The notes below the pieces were generated by a model. It did no database searches. It had not been told where the DNA came from and worked only from the letters and a program-made list of their open reading frames with translations. Positions 1 through 7,877 of a stretch of DNA of 64,000 bases are shown here, piece after piece (within the stretch, counting starts at the first letter, position 1; each line of letters starts with the position of its first letter). The translations under genes and the position numbers were made by a program. Source of the DNA: Planctomycetota bacterium (GTDB taxonomy: Bacteria > Planctomycetota > UBA1135 > GCA-002686595). The stretch spans positions 62,001 to 126,000 of the forward strand of contig DUCM01000006.1 in NCBI GenBank assembly GCA_012959785.1, given 5' to 3'.

Positions 1-200
1 CCCGCGGTGGCGCCAAGGTCGCGGGCGTTGGGCCATTTTTTGCGCGCCTTGGGTTCGTCGCTCTCAGGGCTGTGGCAACTCGCGCAGCGTTCTTCGAGGA
101 GCCGGGCAACAACTTCGGTGTTTCCGTCCTGAGCGCTGCCGGCGCCGGCAAGGGTAGGCACCAGCAAGGCGCCTGCGACGAGGGCTCGAAAGCATTTCAA
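1..200 (-). CDS. c-type cytochrome, N-terminal part (runs off the window)
   Basis: The first 66 codons of a secreted haem protein; the rest lies outside the window. Reading from a TTG at 198-200 gives a signal peptide (about residues 1-23, hydrophobic, ending near AGSAQ) and then the haem c motif C39-A-S-C-H43. The TTG overlaps the TGA of the upstream gene (TTGA), so translation is probably coupled. The same strand also offers an ATG at about 195, but that frame has no CxxCH, so I prefer the TTG frame. With the two genes upstream it forms a three-gene haem-protein operon; an electron-carrier role is inferred. The family cannot be assigned further from this fragment. Confidence 0.75.
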   Translation of the reverse strand, partial: MKCFRALVAGALLVPTLAGAGSAQDGNTEVVARLLEERCASCHSPESDEPKARKKWPNARDLGATA

Positions 201-649
201 GATTCGCGATAGCCCTCGTGGCCCGACTTCTTGGCGGCTGTGAGGGCTTGGTAGCCCGCCTGCAAAGCCTCGGGGTCCTGTTCAATAGCAGCGCTCTCCA
301 ACGCCAGAACGGCGACAAGGAGGCCGGCAATCTCGCGCTTGTAGCCCACCATGAAAAGCGCGCTTTGCTTGTCGTCGAGGCCTTCGGGAAGAGGCGGTCT
401 TTCGCCCAAGGCCACAACGACTGCGGCTTCCAGCTTGGCGAGCAAGGCGGTCAGGGCGACTGCGTTGGCCTCGGGCTCGCGAATCAGCTTCTTCAAACTT
501 CGCTGGCCCTTCTTCAAGACGCCCATGGCCTCTTCGAGGCGCGAGTCTCCAACCCGTTCCTCGCCAGCGCTAGTTGGCGCCCAAGCATCCACGCCGGAGT
601 TGAGGAAGGGGACGCAGAGGAGAGGCAGAAGCAACAGCGACTTGCGCAT
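197..649 (-). CDS. cytochrome b562-type four-helix haem protein
   Basis: A 150-residue periplasmic protein with an N-terminal signal peptide (about residues 1-22). The mature part is Ala/Leu/Lys-rich and helical. Two landmarks fit cytochrome b562: Met42 in the first helix (LEEAMGVLKKGQ) and, near the C-terminus, His144 in KKSGHEGYR, matching the axial Met/His pair. In the related cytochrome c' family this end reads CxxCH..YR; here both Cys positions are Lys and Gly, so haem would be held non-covalently. It sits 46 nt behind the cytochrome P460 gene and overlaps the next cytochrome gene at TTGA. The role is probably electron transfer or haem-based gas binding (inference). The family call rests on motif comparison by eye. 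Confidence 0.72.
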   Translation of the reverse strand: MRKSLLLLPLLCVPFLNSGVDAWAPTSAGEERVGDSRLEEAMGVLKKGQRSLKKLIREPEANAVALTALLAKLEAAVVVALGERPPLPEGLDDKQSALFMVGYKREIAGLLVAVLALESAAIEQDPEALQAGYQALTAAKKSGHEGYRES

Positions 650-695
650 GAGTTGGGGGCTGGGTGGTTGGGAATAGGGAATGCGCCGTTCAGGC

Positions 696-1178
696 TCAAT
701 CGTTCAGAAAAACAAAATCATCCCCATCGGCATCAAAGTGGCAATCGAAGCACATGGCAACCTTGCCAGAGTGGGTCAGTTTGCCCGCCGGGGTGAAGCG
801 AGCCCAGAACCAATCGCCATTCTCGGGATCGTAGCCTTCGATGCGTTGCATGACTGTGAAACTATCGAGGGCCGATGCGTCGTTCTTGGTGTAGTTCTCC
901 TTGACCAGGATCGAGCCGAAGGGCGGCTTGGCCTGGTTGGCGTGGGCGCTGGCACTAAGGAAAGTCGCCACGAATTTGCCGTGGGGGCCGTGGCCATCCT
1001 CGATGCCCACATGGCTATCGAAGAAACCCCACTGGCGATGGCCGTCTATTTTTTGCCAGAGCAAGGACGCCGACTGCTGGTCCTTCGGGGATCCCAGAGA
1101 GGCGCAGGCGGCGAGAAGAGCCACGGTGGCGCAGGCGCCAACGAGGACAAGCAGAGGTCGATTGGAGGGGTTTTGCAT
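696..1178 (-). CDS. cytochrome P460 family lipoprotein
   Basis: 160 residues. The N-terminus carries a lipoprotein signal (LLAAC, Cys25), so the protein should be membrane-anchored and face the periplasm. The C-terminal segment FWARFTPAGK...C143-FDC-H147 followed by acidic residues and DFVF is typical of cytochrome P460, whose haem is bound by CxxCH and cross-linked to a lysine. Known P460 proteins oxidise hydroxylamine and/or NO, so nitrogen-oxide detoxification or turnover is inferred. The cross-linking lysine cannot be identified with certainty here (Lys68 is one candidate). First gene of an operon with the b562-type and c-type cytochromes, divergent from the M16 peptidase gene across about 240 nt. 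Confidence 0.85.
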   Translation of the reverse strand: MQNPSNRPLLVLVGACATVALLAACASLGSPKDQQSASLLWQKIDGHRQWGFFDSHVGIEDGHGPHGKFVATFLSASAHANQAKPPFGSILVKENYTKNDASALDSFTVMQRIEGYDPENGDWFWARFTPAGKLTHSGKVAMCFDCHFDADGDDFVFLND

Positions 1179-1419
1179 GATTAGGCAGGGGTCGAGGGGA
1201 GGAGAGCCGAACGCTCTGGATTGGGTGCCAATGGAAGCTCCCTACGATGGGTGGCCCTGGCGGGGACGGGCAAACCAAAGAAAGAAGATTCATGGCGAGG
1301 AGCCCGTGGGAGCCTGGAACGAGGCTGCTGATTGTGCTGCTGGGCGCAGAGCGGCACCATGGTCCGCTTCGCGCCCAGCCATCACGCAGATTTCCAGAAC
1401 CCTTTTTCCCCTTACATTG

Positions 1420-4284
1420 ATGCAACTCCTTCAACCGATCCTCGTCGCCGCGCTCCTCGCGCCCCTCGCCTCCGCGCAGACCGAAACCCGGGCGGCGAAC
1501 AGCGTCGCGCCCTGGGCCCACGAGTCCTCGGACATCCCTGTGGATGAGCGCATTCACTTCGGCGCCTTCGAGAATGGTTTGCGCTACGCCTGGGCCAAGA
1601 ACTCCGAGCCAAGGGATCGTGTCTACATCAGGCTGCATGTCGATGTGGGCTCGCTCGCCGAGAGCGACAGCGAGGCGGGCATGGCACACTTTCTCGAGCA
1701 CATGGCTTTCAATGGTTCGGAGCACTTCGCGGCGGGCACCCTGGTCGAGTGGTTCCAGGAACACGGCATGGCCTTTGGTGCCGACACCAACGCCCACACC
1801 GGTTTTTCGGAGACGGTTTACAAGCTCGACCTGCCCCACAACGACGAAGTCACCTTGCGCGAGGGCTTGCTGGTGCTGCGCGACTTCGCCGACGGCCTGT
1901 TGATCGACAACGAGGAGGTCCAGGCAGAAAAAGGAGTTATCGATGGCGAACAACGCGAACGCGACTCGGTGGGCTACCGCACCTTCCTCAAGGTCCTCGA
2001 CCGACTCTATGCCGGCACCCTCTACCCCTCGCGCTTACCCATCGGCACCAAGCCCGTGCGCGATGAGTTCGACGGGCAGAGCGTGCGCACCTTCTACCGT
2101 CGCTGGTACCGCCCCGAGAACATGACCCTGGTGATGGTCGGCGACCTGGGTGAGAGGAATCCCGTGGCGCTCATCGAGGAAAGCTTCGGCAGCATGAGTG
2201 GACCGGGCACACCTGTTGCCCTCGAACCAAAACACGGCAAGCCGGACATGGGGGAATTGACCTTTGCCATTCATGAGCCCGAGATCTCCGGAGTGGAGGT
2301 GTCCATGTCGCAGTTGCGGCCCTACATCGACGAGCCTGACTGCATCGAGAAGCGCCGCAAGGACCTCGCCCGGGATGTGGCCCAAAGCATGCTCAACCTG
2401 CGCTTCACCGAACTGGTCAAGCTCCCAGAAACCCCCTTCCTCCAGGCCAAGATCAGTTCCGCGGGAGGCCTGGAAATCTTCGACGGCGGTGACTTGACGG
2501 TGCAGTGCGAACCCGAGCGCTGGGAAGAAGCCCTCTCCGCCGCCATCCACGAGTTGCGTCGGGCTCTCGAATACGGCTTCCAGGAAGCCGAACTGGCCGA
2601 GGTGCGAGCCGAGATCTTGCGCAGCCTTGACGAGGCCGTGGAACGCGAAGCCAGCGCGCCCAGCGCGCTCCTGCGCGAAGCCATTCTGAACGCCATCGAA
2701 GACGGCATCGTGCCCACTGATGCCGCCACCGACCGCGCGGTCCTCGCACCGCTCTTTGACGAGTTGACCGTGGAGCATTGCCTCGATCTTTTGCGCGATG
2801 ATTGGTCGCGAGGTGCCACCAGCGTCATCTCCACCGGCTCCCTGGACCTCAAGGACCCCGAGACGGCCTTTCGGCAAACCTGCGTCGCGGCCTACGCCAA
2901 GGAAATCGAGGCGTCTGAGGAGATCAAGTCCCAGCCCTTCGCCTACACCTCAGACCCCGATCGCGTCGGCGAGATCGTCTCGTCTGAACACATCGAGGAC
3001 CTCAATCTGTGGCTCGTGGAGTTCGCCAACGGCGTGCGTCTGAATCTCAAGCCCACAGATTTCACGGAACGCCAGATACTCGTGCGCGCGCAGATCGCTG
3101 GCGGCCGGCTGGCCCTGGACGAAGAGGGCCTGGCTGTGGGTGTGCTGGCCGACGCGGCCCTCTCGGGTGGCGGCCTCGAGGACCACAGTTCCCTTGACCT
3201 GCGCCGCATTCTGGCGGGCAAGCAAGTGGGCTTGGCCCTCGGCATCGAGGACGACCACCTGGAATTCAACGGCAGCACCACCGCCGATGACCTCTTGCTC
3301 GAACTCGAACTCCTGTGCGCCTACATCGCCCACCCGGGCTATCGGACCGACGGCATGGTTGTGGTCCAAAACCAACTGCCCTTGGTCTTCGAGCAATTCA
3401 AGCACACTCCCGAGGGCCCCTTGACCTTCGAGTTCCTGCCCGCCTTCCTCCAGGGCAATCCGCGCCTCACCTTGCTCGGCATGTCCTGTTCGCCGAGCCT
3501 CGAGGCCCTGCAAGCTGTGACCATGAACCGCGTACGGACCATCCTCGGCCCGCAGTTGGAGAGCGGCCCTCTCGAAGTCAGCCTGGTGGGCGACTTCGAC
3601 CCGCAAGAGGCCATTCTCCTGGCCGCGCAAACCCTGGGAACCCTGGCCACGCGGGGTGCCTCGCTCGAGACCGAAGGCGCCCGCGAAGGCGCGCGGCTCG
3701 CCGCTGGCCTGAAAATCGAGAGCACCATCGACACTCAAGACGCGAAGGTGCAGGTGAGGGTCTTCTACCCCACCACCGACGGCTACGACCATGCCACGCG
3801 GCGCCACCTCTTCTTCCTGGGCCAGATCGTCAGCGATCGTTTGCGACTGGAGGTGCGTGAACGGCTTGGCGCGGCCTATGCGCCTTACGCTGCATCCCAA
3901 GCCAGCCGCATCTTCGCCGGACTGGGCGCTCTCATGATCCAGGCCAGTGCCTCGCCGGACAGGACGGAGGAGTTGGTCAAGGCCTGCAAGGATGTGGCCG
4001 CAACCATCGCGAACAGCGGCGTGACGGCCGAGGAAGTGCAGCGTTTGACCGAGCCCTTGCTCAATCAACTGCGCGACTTGCAGCGTAAGAACGGCTATTG
4101 GATGACCGCCATCGACCGTGCCCAGGGCGATCCTGATTCGCTCGACGAGTACCGCGGCCTGGTGCCTTTCTACGAGTCGCTCTCCCACGAAGCCCTCTCC
4201 AAGCTGGCCGCCCAATTTCTCGATCCCGCCAACGCATCCGTGCTGATTGTTCGGCCCGCCCCGACAGCGAAGGCCAAGGAGTAG
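1420..4284 (+). CDS. M16 family zinc metalloprotease (two-unit, PqqL-like)
   Basis: 954 residues. The frame is open far upstream, but the ATG at 1420 begins a proper signal peptide (MQLLQPILVAALLAPLASAQ), so I start there. The inverted zinc motif H90-FLE-H94 lies in HFLEHMAFNG, with a downstream glutamate-rich segment (EEVQAEKGVIDGE) supplying the third ligand. The length fits two tandem M16 halves, active N-terminal and inactive C-terminal; a second-half hallmark is the R/Y pair region near residues 810-830 (LGAAYAPYA). Such proteins degrade peptides in the periplasm. The gene is followed 13 nt later by the sulfatase-like gene, so the two may be co-transcribed. Exact specificity is unknown. 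Confidence 0.9.
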   Translation: MQLLQPILVAALLAPLASAQTETRAANSVAPWAHESSDIPVDERIHFGAFENGLRYAWAKNSEPRDRVYIRLHVDVGSLAESDSEAGMAHFLEHMAFNGSEHFAAGTLVEWFQEHGMAFGADTNAHTGFSETVYKLDLPHNDEVTLREGLLVLRDFADGLLIDNEEVQAEKGVIDGEQRERDSVGYRTFLKVLDRLYAGTLYPSRLPIGTKPVRDEFDGQSVRTFYRRWYRPENMTLVMVGDLGERNPVALIEESFGSMSGPGTPVALEPKHGKPDMGELTFAIHEPEISGVEVSMSQLRPYIDEPDCIEKRRKDLARDVAQSMLNLRFTELVKLPETPFLQAKISSAGGLEIFDGGDLTVQCEPERWEEALSAAIHELRRALEYGFQEAELAEVRAEILRSLDEAVEREASAPSALLREAILNAIEDGIVPTDAATDRAVLAPLFDELTVEHCLDLLRDDWSRGATSVISTGSLDLKDPETAFRQTCVAAYAKEIEASEEIKSQPFAYTSDPDRVGEIVSSEHIEDLNLWLVEFANGVRLNLKPTDFTERQILVRAQIAGGRLALDEEGLAVGVLADAALSGGGLEDHSSLDLRRILAGKQVGLALGIEDDHLEFNGSTTADDLLLELELLCAYIAHPGYRTDGMVVVQNQLPLVFEQFKHTPEGPLTFEFLPAFLQGNPRLTLLGMSCSPSLEALQAVTMNRVRTILGPQLESGPLEVSLVGDFDPQEAILLAAQTLGTLATRGASLETEGAREGARLAAGLKIESTIDTQDAKVQVRVFYPTTDGYDHATRRHLFFLGQIVSDRLRLEVRERLGAAYAPYAASQASRIFAGLGALMIQASASPDRTEELVKACKDVAATIANSGVTAEEVQRLTEPLLNQLRDLQRKNGYWMTAIDRAQGDPDSLDEYRGLVPFYESLSHEALSKLAAQFLDPANASVLIVRPAPTAKAKE

Positions 4285-4297
4285 TTAGCTGACCCCC

Positions 4298-5728
4298 ATG
4301 TCCTACCGCCGCTATTCTCTTGCCACATTCCTCGGGCTCGGCCCGCTCTTGCTCGCGGCCTTGCTCACGAGTTGCACGGGCGGCAGCGGTGCCGACGGCG
4401 AGGGCGAGGTGCTGGTGGTGCTCTTGATCGACACCCTGCGCCGCGACTCACTGGGCGCCTACGGCAGTCCCGACGCCGACACGCCGCGTATGGACGAACT
4501 GGCCCGCGAGGGAGTGGTCTTCGATCAGGCCATCTCGGCCTCGGGTTGGACCCTGCCGGCGGTGGCCTCGCTGCTCACCGGCACCTGGCCCACCCTGCAC
4601 AAGGCAACAGGCAAGATCACGCGCATGACGCCCATCACCCCCGACCTGCCCGTGGCGGCCGAGGTTTTTCGCGATGGTGGCTTTGAAACCCTGGCCTTTG
4701 TCAACGCGGCTTTCCTCTCGCCGCTCCTCGGCCTTGACCGTGGTTTCGATGTCTTCGATCACCGCCACGCCTACAACAAGGAAATCCGCCGCGCCGACGA
4801 AACGGTGGATGCCGCCCTGGGCGCGATAAGCCAGCGCCGCGGCAAGCGACTCTTCGTCCTGGTGCACATCTTCGACGCGCACCTCGACTACGACGCCCCC
4901 GAGCCCCACAGTTACCAATTCACCGCGGGTCGCCAATCGCCGCCGATCCCCCTGGGCATGCACAGCGTGCGCGCCATGGGCGACACGCCGCTCCAGGCGG
5001 ACGCCGACTATGTCCGCGGCCTCTACCGCGGGGAAGTGTCCTTCATGGACCGCGCCGTGGGGCGCTTGGTCGATGGACTCGAAGAGCTCGGCCTGTGGGA
5101 CCAAACCACTTTCGTCCTGACCTCCGACCACGGCGAGGAGTTTTGGGACCATGACGGTTTCGAGCACGGTCACACGCTCTACGACGAGTTGATCCGCGTA
5201 CCCTTGATCCTGCGCCAGGCGGATGGCTCTGAAGCTGGCCGCCGGGTCTCCGATCAGGTGCGTGTGCTCGATGTGTTGCCTACCCTGTTCGACATCGCCG
5301 GTCTTGAGACCCCGCCAACCTTCGCCGGTCGCCCGCTCCAGCCCCTGCTCCATGGCGAGTCGGAGGAGCCACGCATCGCCTTCAGCGAGGGCACCCTCTA
5401 CGGTTCCGACCGCCTCTCGTGGCGCACCGAGCGATACCACCTGCTCTTCGACCGCTCCCCCACGGCCACCCGCGCCCTCGAGCTCTACGACTGGACAGCC
5501 GATCCCACCGAACAGAACGACCTGGCCCCCAGCCAACCCAAGCTCACCCAGAGCCTCTTCGGCGACCTACGCCGCTTCCACGACAACCTCACGGCTCGCG
5601 CCACCCAGCTCTCCACCCCCGAACTCCAAAACATCCACCCGCGGCGTATCGCCCGCATGGAAGCGAGCCTCCAATCCCTCGGCTACACGGGTCGGGATGA
5701 ACAGCCGGCGGAAGAGGAGGACGAGTAG
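4298..5728 (+). CDS. sulfatase-superfamily lipoprotein with Thr in place of the formylglycine Cys/Ser
   Basis: 476 residues. A lipobox (LTSC, Cys26) predicts membrane anchoring outside the cytoplasm. The alkaline-phosphatase/sulfatase fold is shown by the metal-binding start VLLIDTLRRD (residues 42-50), the segment WTLPAVASLLTG (84-95), TSDHGEEFWDHDGFEHGH near residue 275-295, and the C-terminal LQSLGY. In true sulfatases the segment reads C/S-x-P-S-R-x4-TG; here Thr85 stands at the position converted to formylglycine and the Arg is Val. The protein is therefore unlikely to be a formylglycine sulfatase and may be a phospho- or other ester hydrolase, or a transferase with a Thr nucleophile (inference). 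It follows the M16 protease by 13 nt. Confidence 0.82.
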   Translation: MSYRRYSLATFLGLGPLLLAALLTSCTGGSGADGEGEVLVVLLIDTLRRDSLGAYGSPDADTPRMDELAREGVVFDQAISASGWTLPAVASLLTGTWPTLHKATGKITRMTPITPDLPVAAEVFRDGGFETLAFVNAAFLSPLLGLDRGFDVFDHRHAYNKEIRRADETVDAALGAISQRRGKRLFVLVHIFDAHLDYDAPEPHSYQFTAGRQSPPIPLGMHSVRAMGDTPLQADADYVRGLYRGEVSFMDRAVGRLVDGLEELGLWDQTTFVLTSDHGEEFWDHDGFEHGHTLYDELIRVPLILRQADGSEAGRRVSDQVRVLDVLPTLFDIAGLETPPTFAGRPLQPLLHGESEEPRIAFSEGTLYGSDRLSWRTERYHLLFDRSPTATRALELYDWTADPTEQNDLAPSQPKLTQSLFGDLRRFHDNLTARATQLSTPELQNIHPRRIARMEASLQSLGYTGRDEQPAEEEDE

Positions 5729-6216
5729 GGTCTCCGCAGGGCGGGGCAGAAGCACAGTGGCGAGTAGAGCGCGCACAGGTCGTCCAATGCCAAGACCCAA
5801 AACAGCCAGGTTAGGGTTGGCAGCCATTGCCGCGAAAGCCAGTTGCATCGCGGCCTTTCGCGCACCGAAGTACTTCGCTTGCCGAATCCCGTGTCTTCGC
5901 AAGCTTCCGAAGGCGTGCTCGGAGATCACTTGCTTGCGGTATCTCCTGCCCAAAGCCCTCGTCATCTGACGCTTGAGCAGTCTGCCGCGCTCCTTGTAGT
6001 TGTCCAGGGCTGTGATCGTTCGTGCGCTGATCGCGGATGTCGTGCACTCGGATCGCCGCGGGCACCCCGTGCATTCTTTCGGGGAGAAAATGTAGATCCA
6101 ACCGTAGTCCTTGGCTTGACGACGCCAATCCGTCAGCCGAACGGAATTCCCTGCGTTGGAGTTACCCTCTTTCGGCTCAGAATCCGGAGCTTGTCGCTTT
6201 TTTTTTAACCGGACCT
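5729..6216 (-). pseudogene. transposase remnant, IS1182-like C-terminal part
   Basis: The minus strand between the sulfatase stop and the phosphoesterase stop encodes the C-terminal half of a DDE transposase. Visible are the Cys-rich segment KECTGCPRRSECT and the glutamate region ISEHAFGSLRRHG, followed by AKYFGARKAAMQLAFAAMAANPN. No start codon and none of the N-terminal catalytic aspartates are present. The frame continues upstream without a stop into the phosphoesterase gene, but the transposase-like sequence begins only at about 6214, abutting that gene's stop. No terminal inverted repeats were found. I read this as a decayed IS fragment rather than a functional gene. Its exact right and left ends are uncertain. 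Confidence 0.78.
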
Positions 6217-7722
6217 CTAGCGCACTAACTCCACTTCCGGCGAGGCCTGGGTGCTGTCCCAGCGGTAGACGACGCCGTCCGAGGTGGGGCTGACATTTTC
6301 GCCGCGTAGGGGGCGCGGGGCGGTACGGATGTACTCGATCACAACGCGCTCGGGCGAAAGGGTCAGGCGGGTGTAGCCCACGGTGGCCAGGAAGGAGCGG
6401 GCGGATTTGTCCTTGAAGCGGCCGTAGGCTTCGCGCCAACCCGGTGCGCGCCACCACCTGGGTTGCAGGAAGGACGGCCGGCCGCAGCAGATGAACTCCA
6501 CGGACTCGGCAGCTTGGTGGGCGAAGATGTGGTCGTGGCCGTAGAAGAAAAAGCGCGCGCCGTGGCGAACCATCAGGTCGCAGATCAGGGCCTGCTGCCC
6601 GGCGCGGGCGTAGCGCGCACCTCCACGACCGTACTTATAAGGCGCCTCGCGGTCGAGGCCTTCGAGGTCATAGTCCCAGCCGCCCACGAGGTGGTGGGCA
6701 AAGAGCAACTTGTGGCGGGCCTTGCTCTCTTTCAGGGTCTTTTCGAGCCAAGCAAGTTGCTCCGCGCCCAGGGTCCAATCCTCCACGGCCAAGCGCACCT
6801 CGGAAGCCGGCGCGTCGGGCTGGGCGAGGAGGGGTTGGCCGGTGGTGTAGCGCTGGACATCGAGGACGATGAAGAGCGCGTCGCCCCAGGTCCAGGCAAA
6901 GTAGTTTTGCAGAGGCTCCCCCGGATCGACGCTTTCGCCGCCCTCGGAATAGGTCTCGCCGGTTGGGTTTAGCAGGTAACGCAGCCGCGCAGCGGTGCCC
7001 CAGCGCTGCAAGAAGAGCGGCCCCGAAGGAGTCTTGAGTTCAGCGTAGTAGCCCGCCTCGCCCTCGTGATTGCCGAGGGCCATGAAGCCTGGCACCTGCT
7101 CGAGGAGCGGCGTGTAGGTCTGGCGCCACAAGCGCCAGCGTGCAACGGCGGTCTTTGCGTTCATGTTCTCCGTGCTGTCGCCGTAGAAGTGCACGCCCGC
7201 TTCGTCGCCCAGAAAGACCACGAAGTCGAGGTCGTCAGCGAGGCAGCGAGCCACTGTGGAGTCGAGGTTCTCCCTTGCTCCGGGGTGCAAGGCGAGGGCG
7301 TTGACATGGGTGTCGGCGATGAGCCCCACGCGGAACTCCGTACCGGCGGCGGCGCGAGTGCGGAAAGTACGCAGGGGCCGTACGAGGTATGGATCCGTTC
7401 TGCTGCGCCGCAAGGCAAGCTCGACAAAGATCCGGCTGCTCGGTGTGCAGCGCGAGAGCTCGAACTCGGTGGCGCCATCGCTGGCGAGCTCCGCGGAGAA
7501 CTCAAGATCCTCTCCATCCAGGCCCCAGCGCACCCGAGCCAAGAACGGTTCGCTCCCAACCCAGTGCAAGGTGGCGCCCTGCTCGCTGGGGCGAAAAATA
7601 GCCTCGCTGCACTCGAGCAAGTCCAGAGCACCGCTCGCCGGCTCCTGCCCCCCGCCGCAGCCCGTGAGCACCAGGGCCAGGCTCGCCAGCAAGCGTAGCG
7701 GGGGAGGGGAAGACCATTTCAT
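6217..7722 (-). CDS. calcineurin-like metallophosphoesterase lipoprotein
   Basis: 501 residues. I start at the ATG ending at 7722 because it opens a lipoprotein signal (LVLTGC, Cys about 22); a longer frame exists upstream but runs through the hairpin repeat. The N-terminal 120 residues look like a beta-sandwich of the fibronectin/purple-acid-phosphatase type. The catalytic domain shows the dimetal motifs in order: GLIADTH, VFLGDEAG, ALGNHEG, LLFAHHLVGG and FYGHDH. The protein should hydrolyse phosphate esters outside the cytoplasm; the substrate is unknown. It is divergent from the glycosyltransferase gene with 155 nt between starts, most of it occupied by a long hairpin. Confidence 0.88.
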   Translation of the reverse strand: MKWSSPPPLRLLASLALVLTGCGGGQEPASGALDLLECSEAIFRPSEQGATLHWVGSEPFLARVRWGLDGEDLEFSAELASDGATEFELSRCTPSSRIFVELALRRSRTDPYLVRPLRTFRTRAAAGTEFRVGLIADTHVNALALHPGARENLDSTVARCLADDLDFVVFLGDEAGVHFYGDSTENMNAKTAVARWRLWRQTYTPLLEQVPGFMALGNHEGEAGYYAELKTPSGPLFLQRWGTAARLRYLLNPTGETYSEGGESVDPGEPLQNYFAWTWGDALFIVLDVQRYTTGQPLLAQPDAPASEVRLAVEDWTLGAEQLAWLEKTLKESKARHKLLFAHHLVGGWDYDLEGLDREAPYKYGRGGARYARAGQQALICDLMVRHGARFFFYGHDHIFAHQAAESVEFICCGRPSFLQPRWWRAPGWREAYGRFKDKSARSFLATVGYTRLTLSPERVVIEYIRTAPRPLRGENVSPTSDGVVYRWDSTQASPEVELVR

Positions 7723-7777
7723 GCCCTCTGGGTAGCCGCTGGAGGCCCTCGGAGCAAGCCTTGTGCCAGACGAACCA

Positions 7778-7841
7778 TTAGCAGCGTACCTGGTACTCCG
7801 TCGCTGGTACAGCGATGGAGTACCAGGTACGCTGCTGCTAA
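7778..7841. repeat. imperfect long palindrome with GTACCWGGTAC core (copy 1)
   Basis: The arms 7778-7806 and 7810-7841 pair around a GTA loop. They differ only by one base and a 3-nt GCA insertion in the right arm. Each arm contains the 11-nt core GTACC(T/A)GGTAC flanked by GC. It lies in the divergent gap between the phosphoesterase and glycosyltransferase genes, so it is not placed as a terminator. The same core and flanks recur in the palindrome at 27221-27301, so this is a dispersed repeat family. Confidence 0.85.
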
Positions 7842-7877
7842 TCTGGGCCCGATGCTCGACAGAGCGCACATGCGTCT

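Noticed and set aside
2950-4215. Long antisense open frame (421 codons) opposite the M16 protease
   Set aside because: GC-rich codon bias leaves long open frames opposite real genes; this one has no signal peptide, motif or ribosome site and the sense gene is certain.
5783-6457. A full transposase gene on the minus strand
   Set aside because: Only residues matching the C-terminal half are present; the upstream part of the frame is shared with the phosphoesterase gene and is unlike a transposase.
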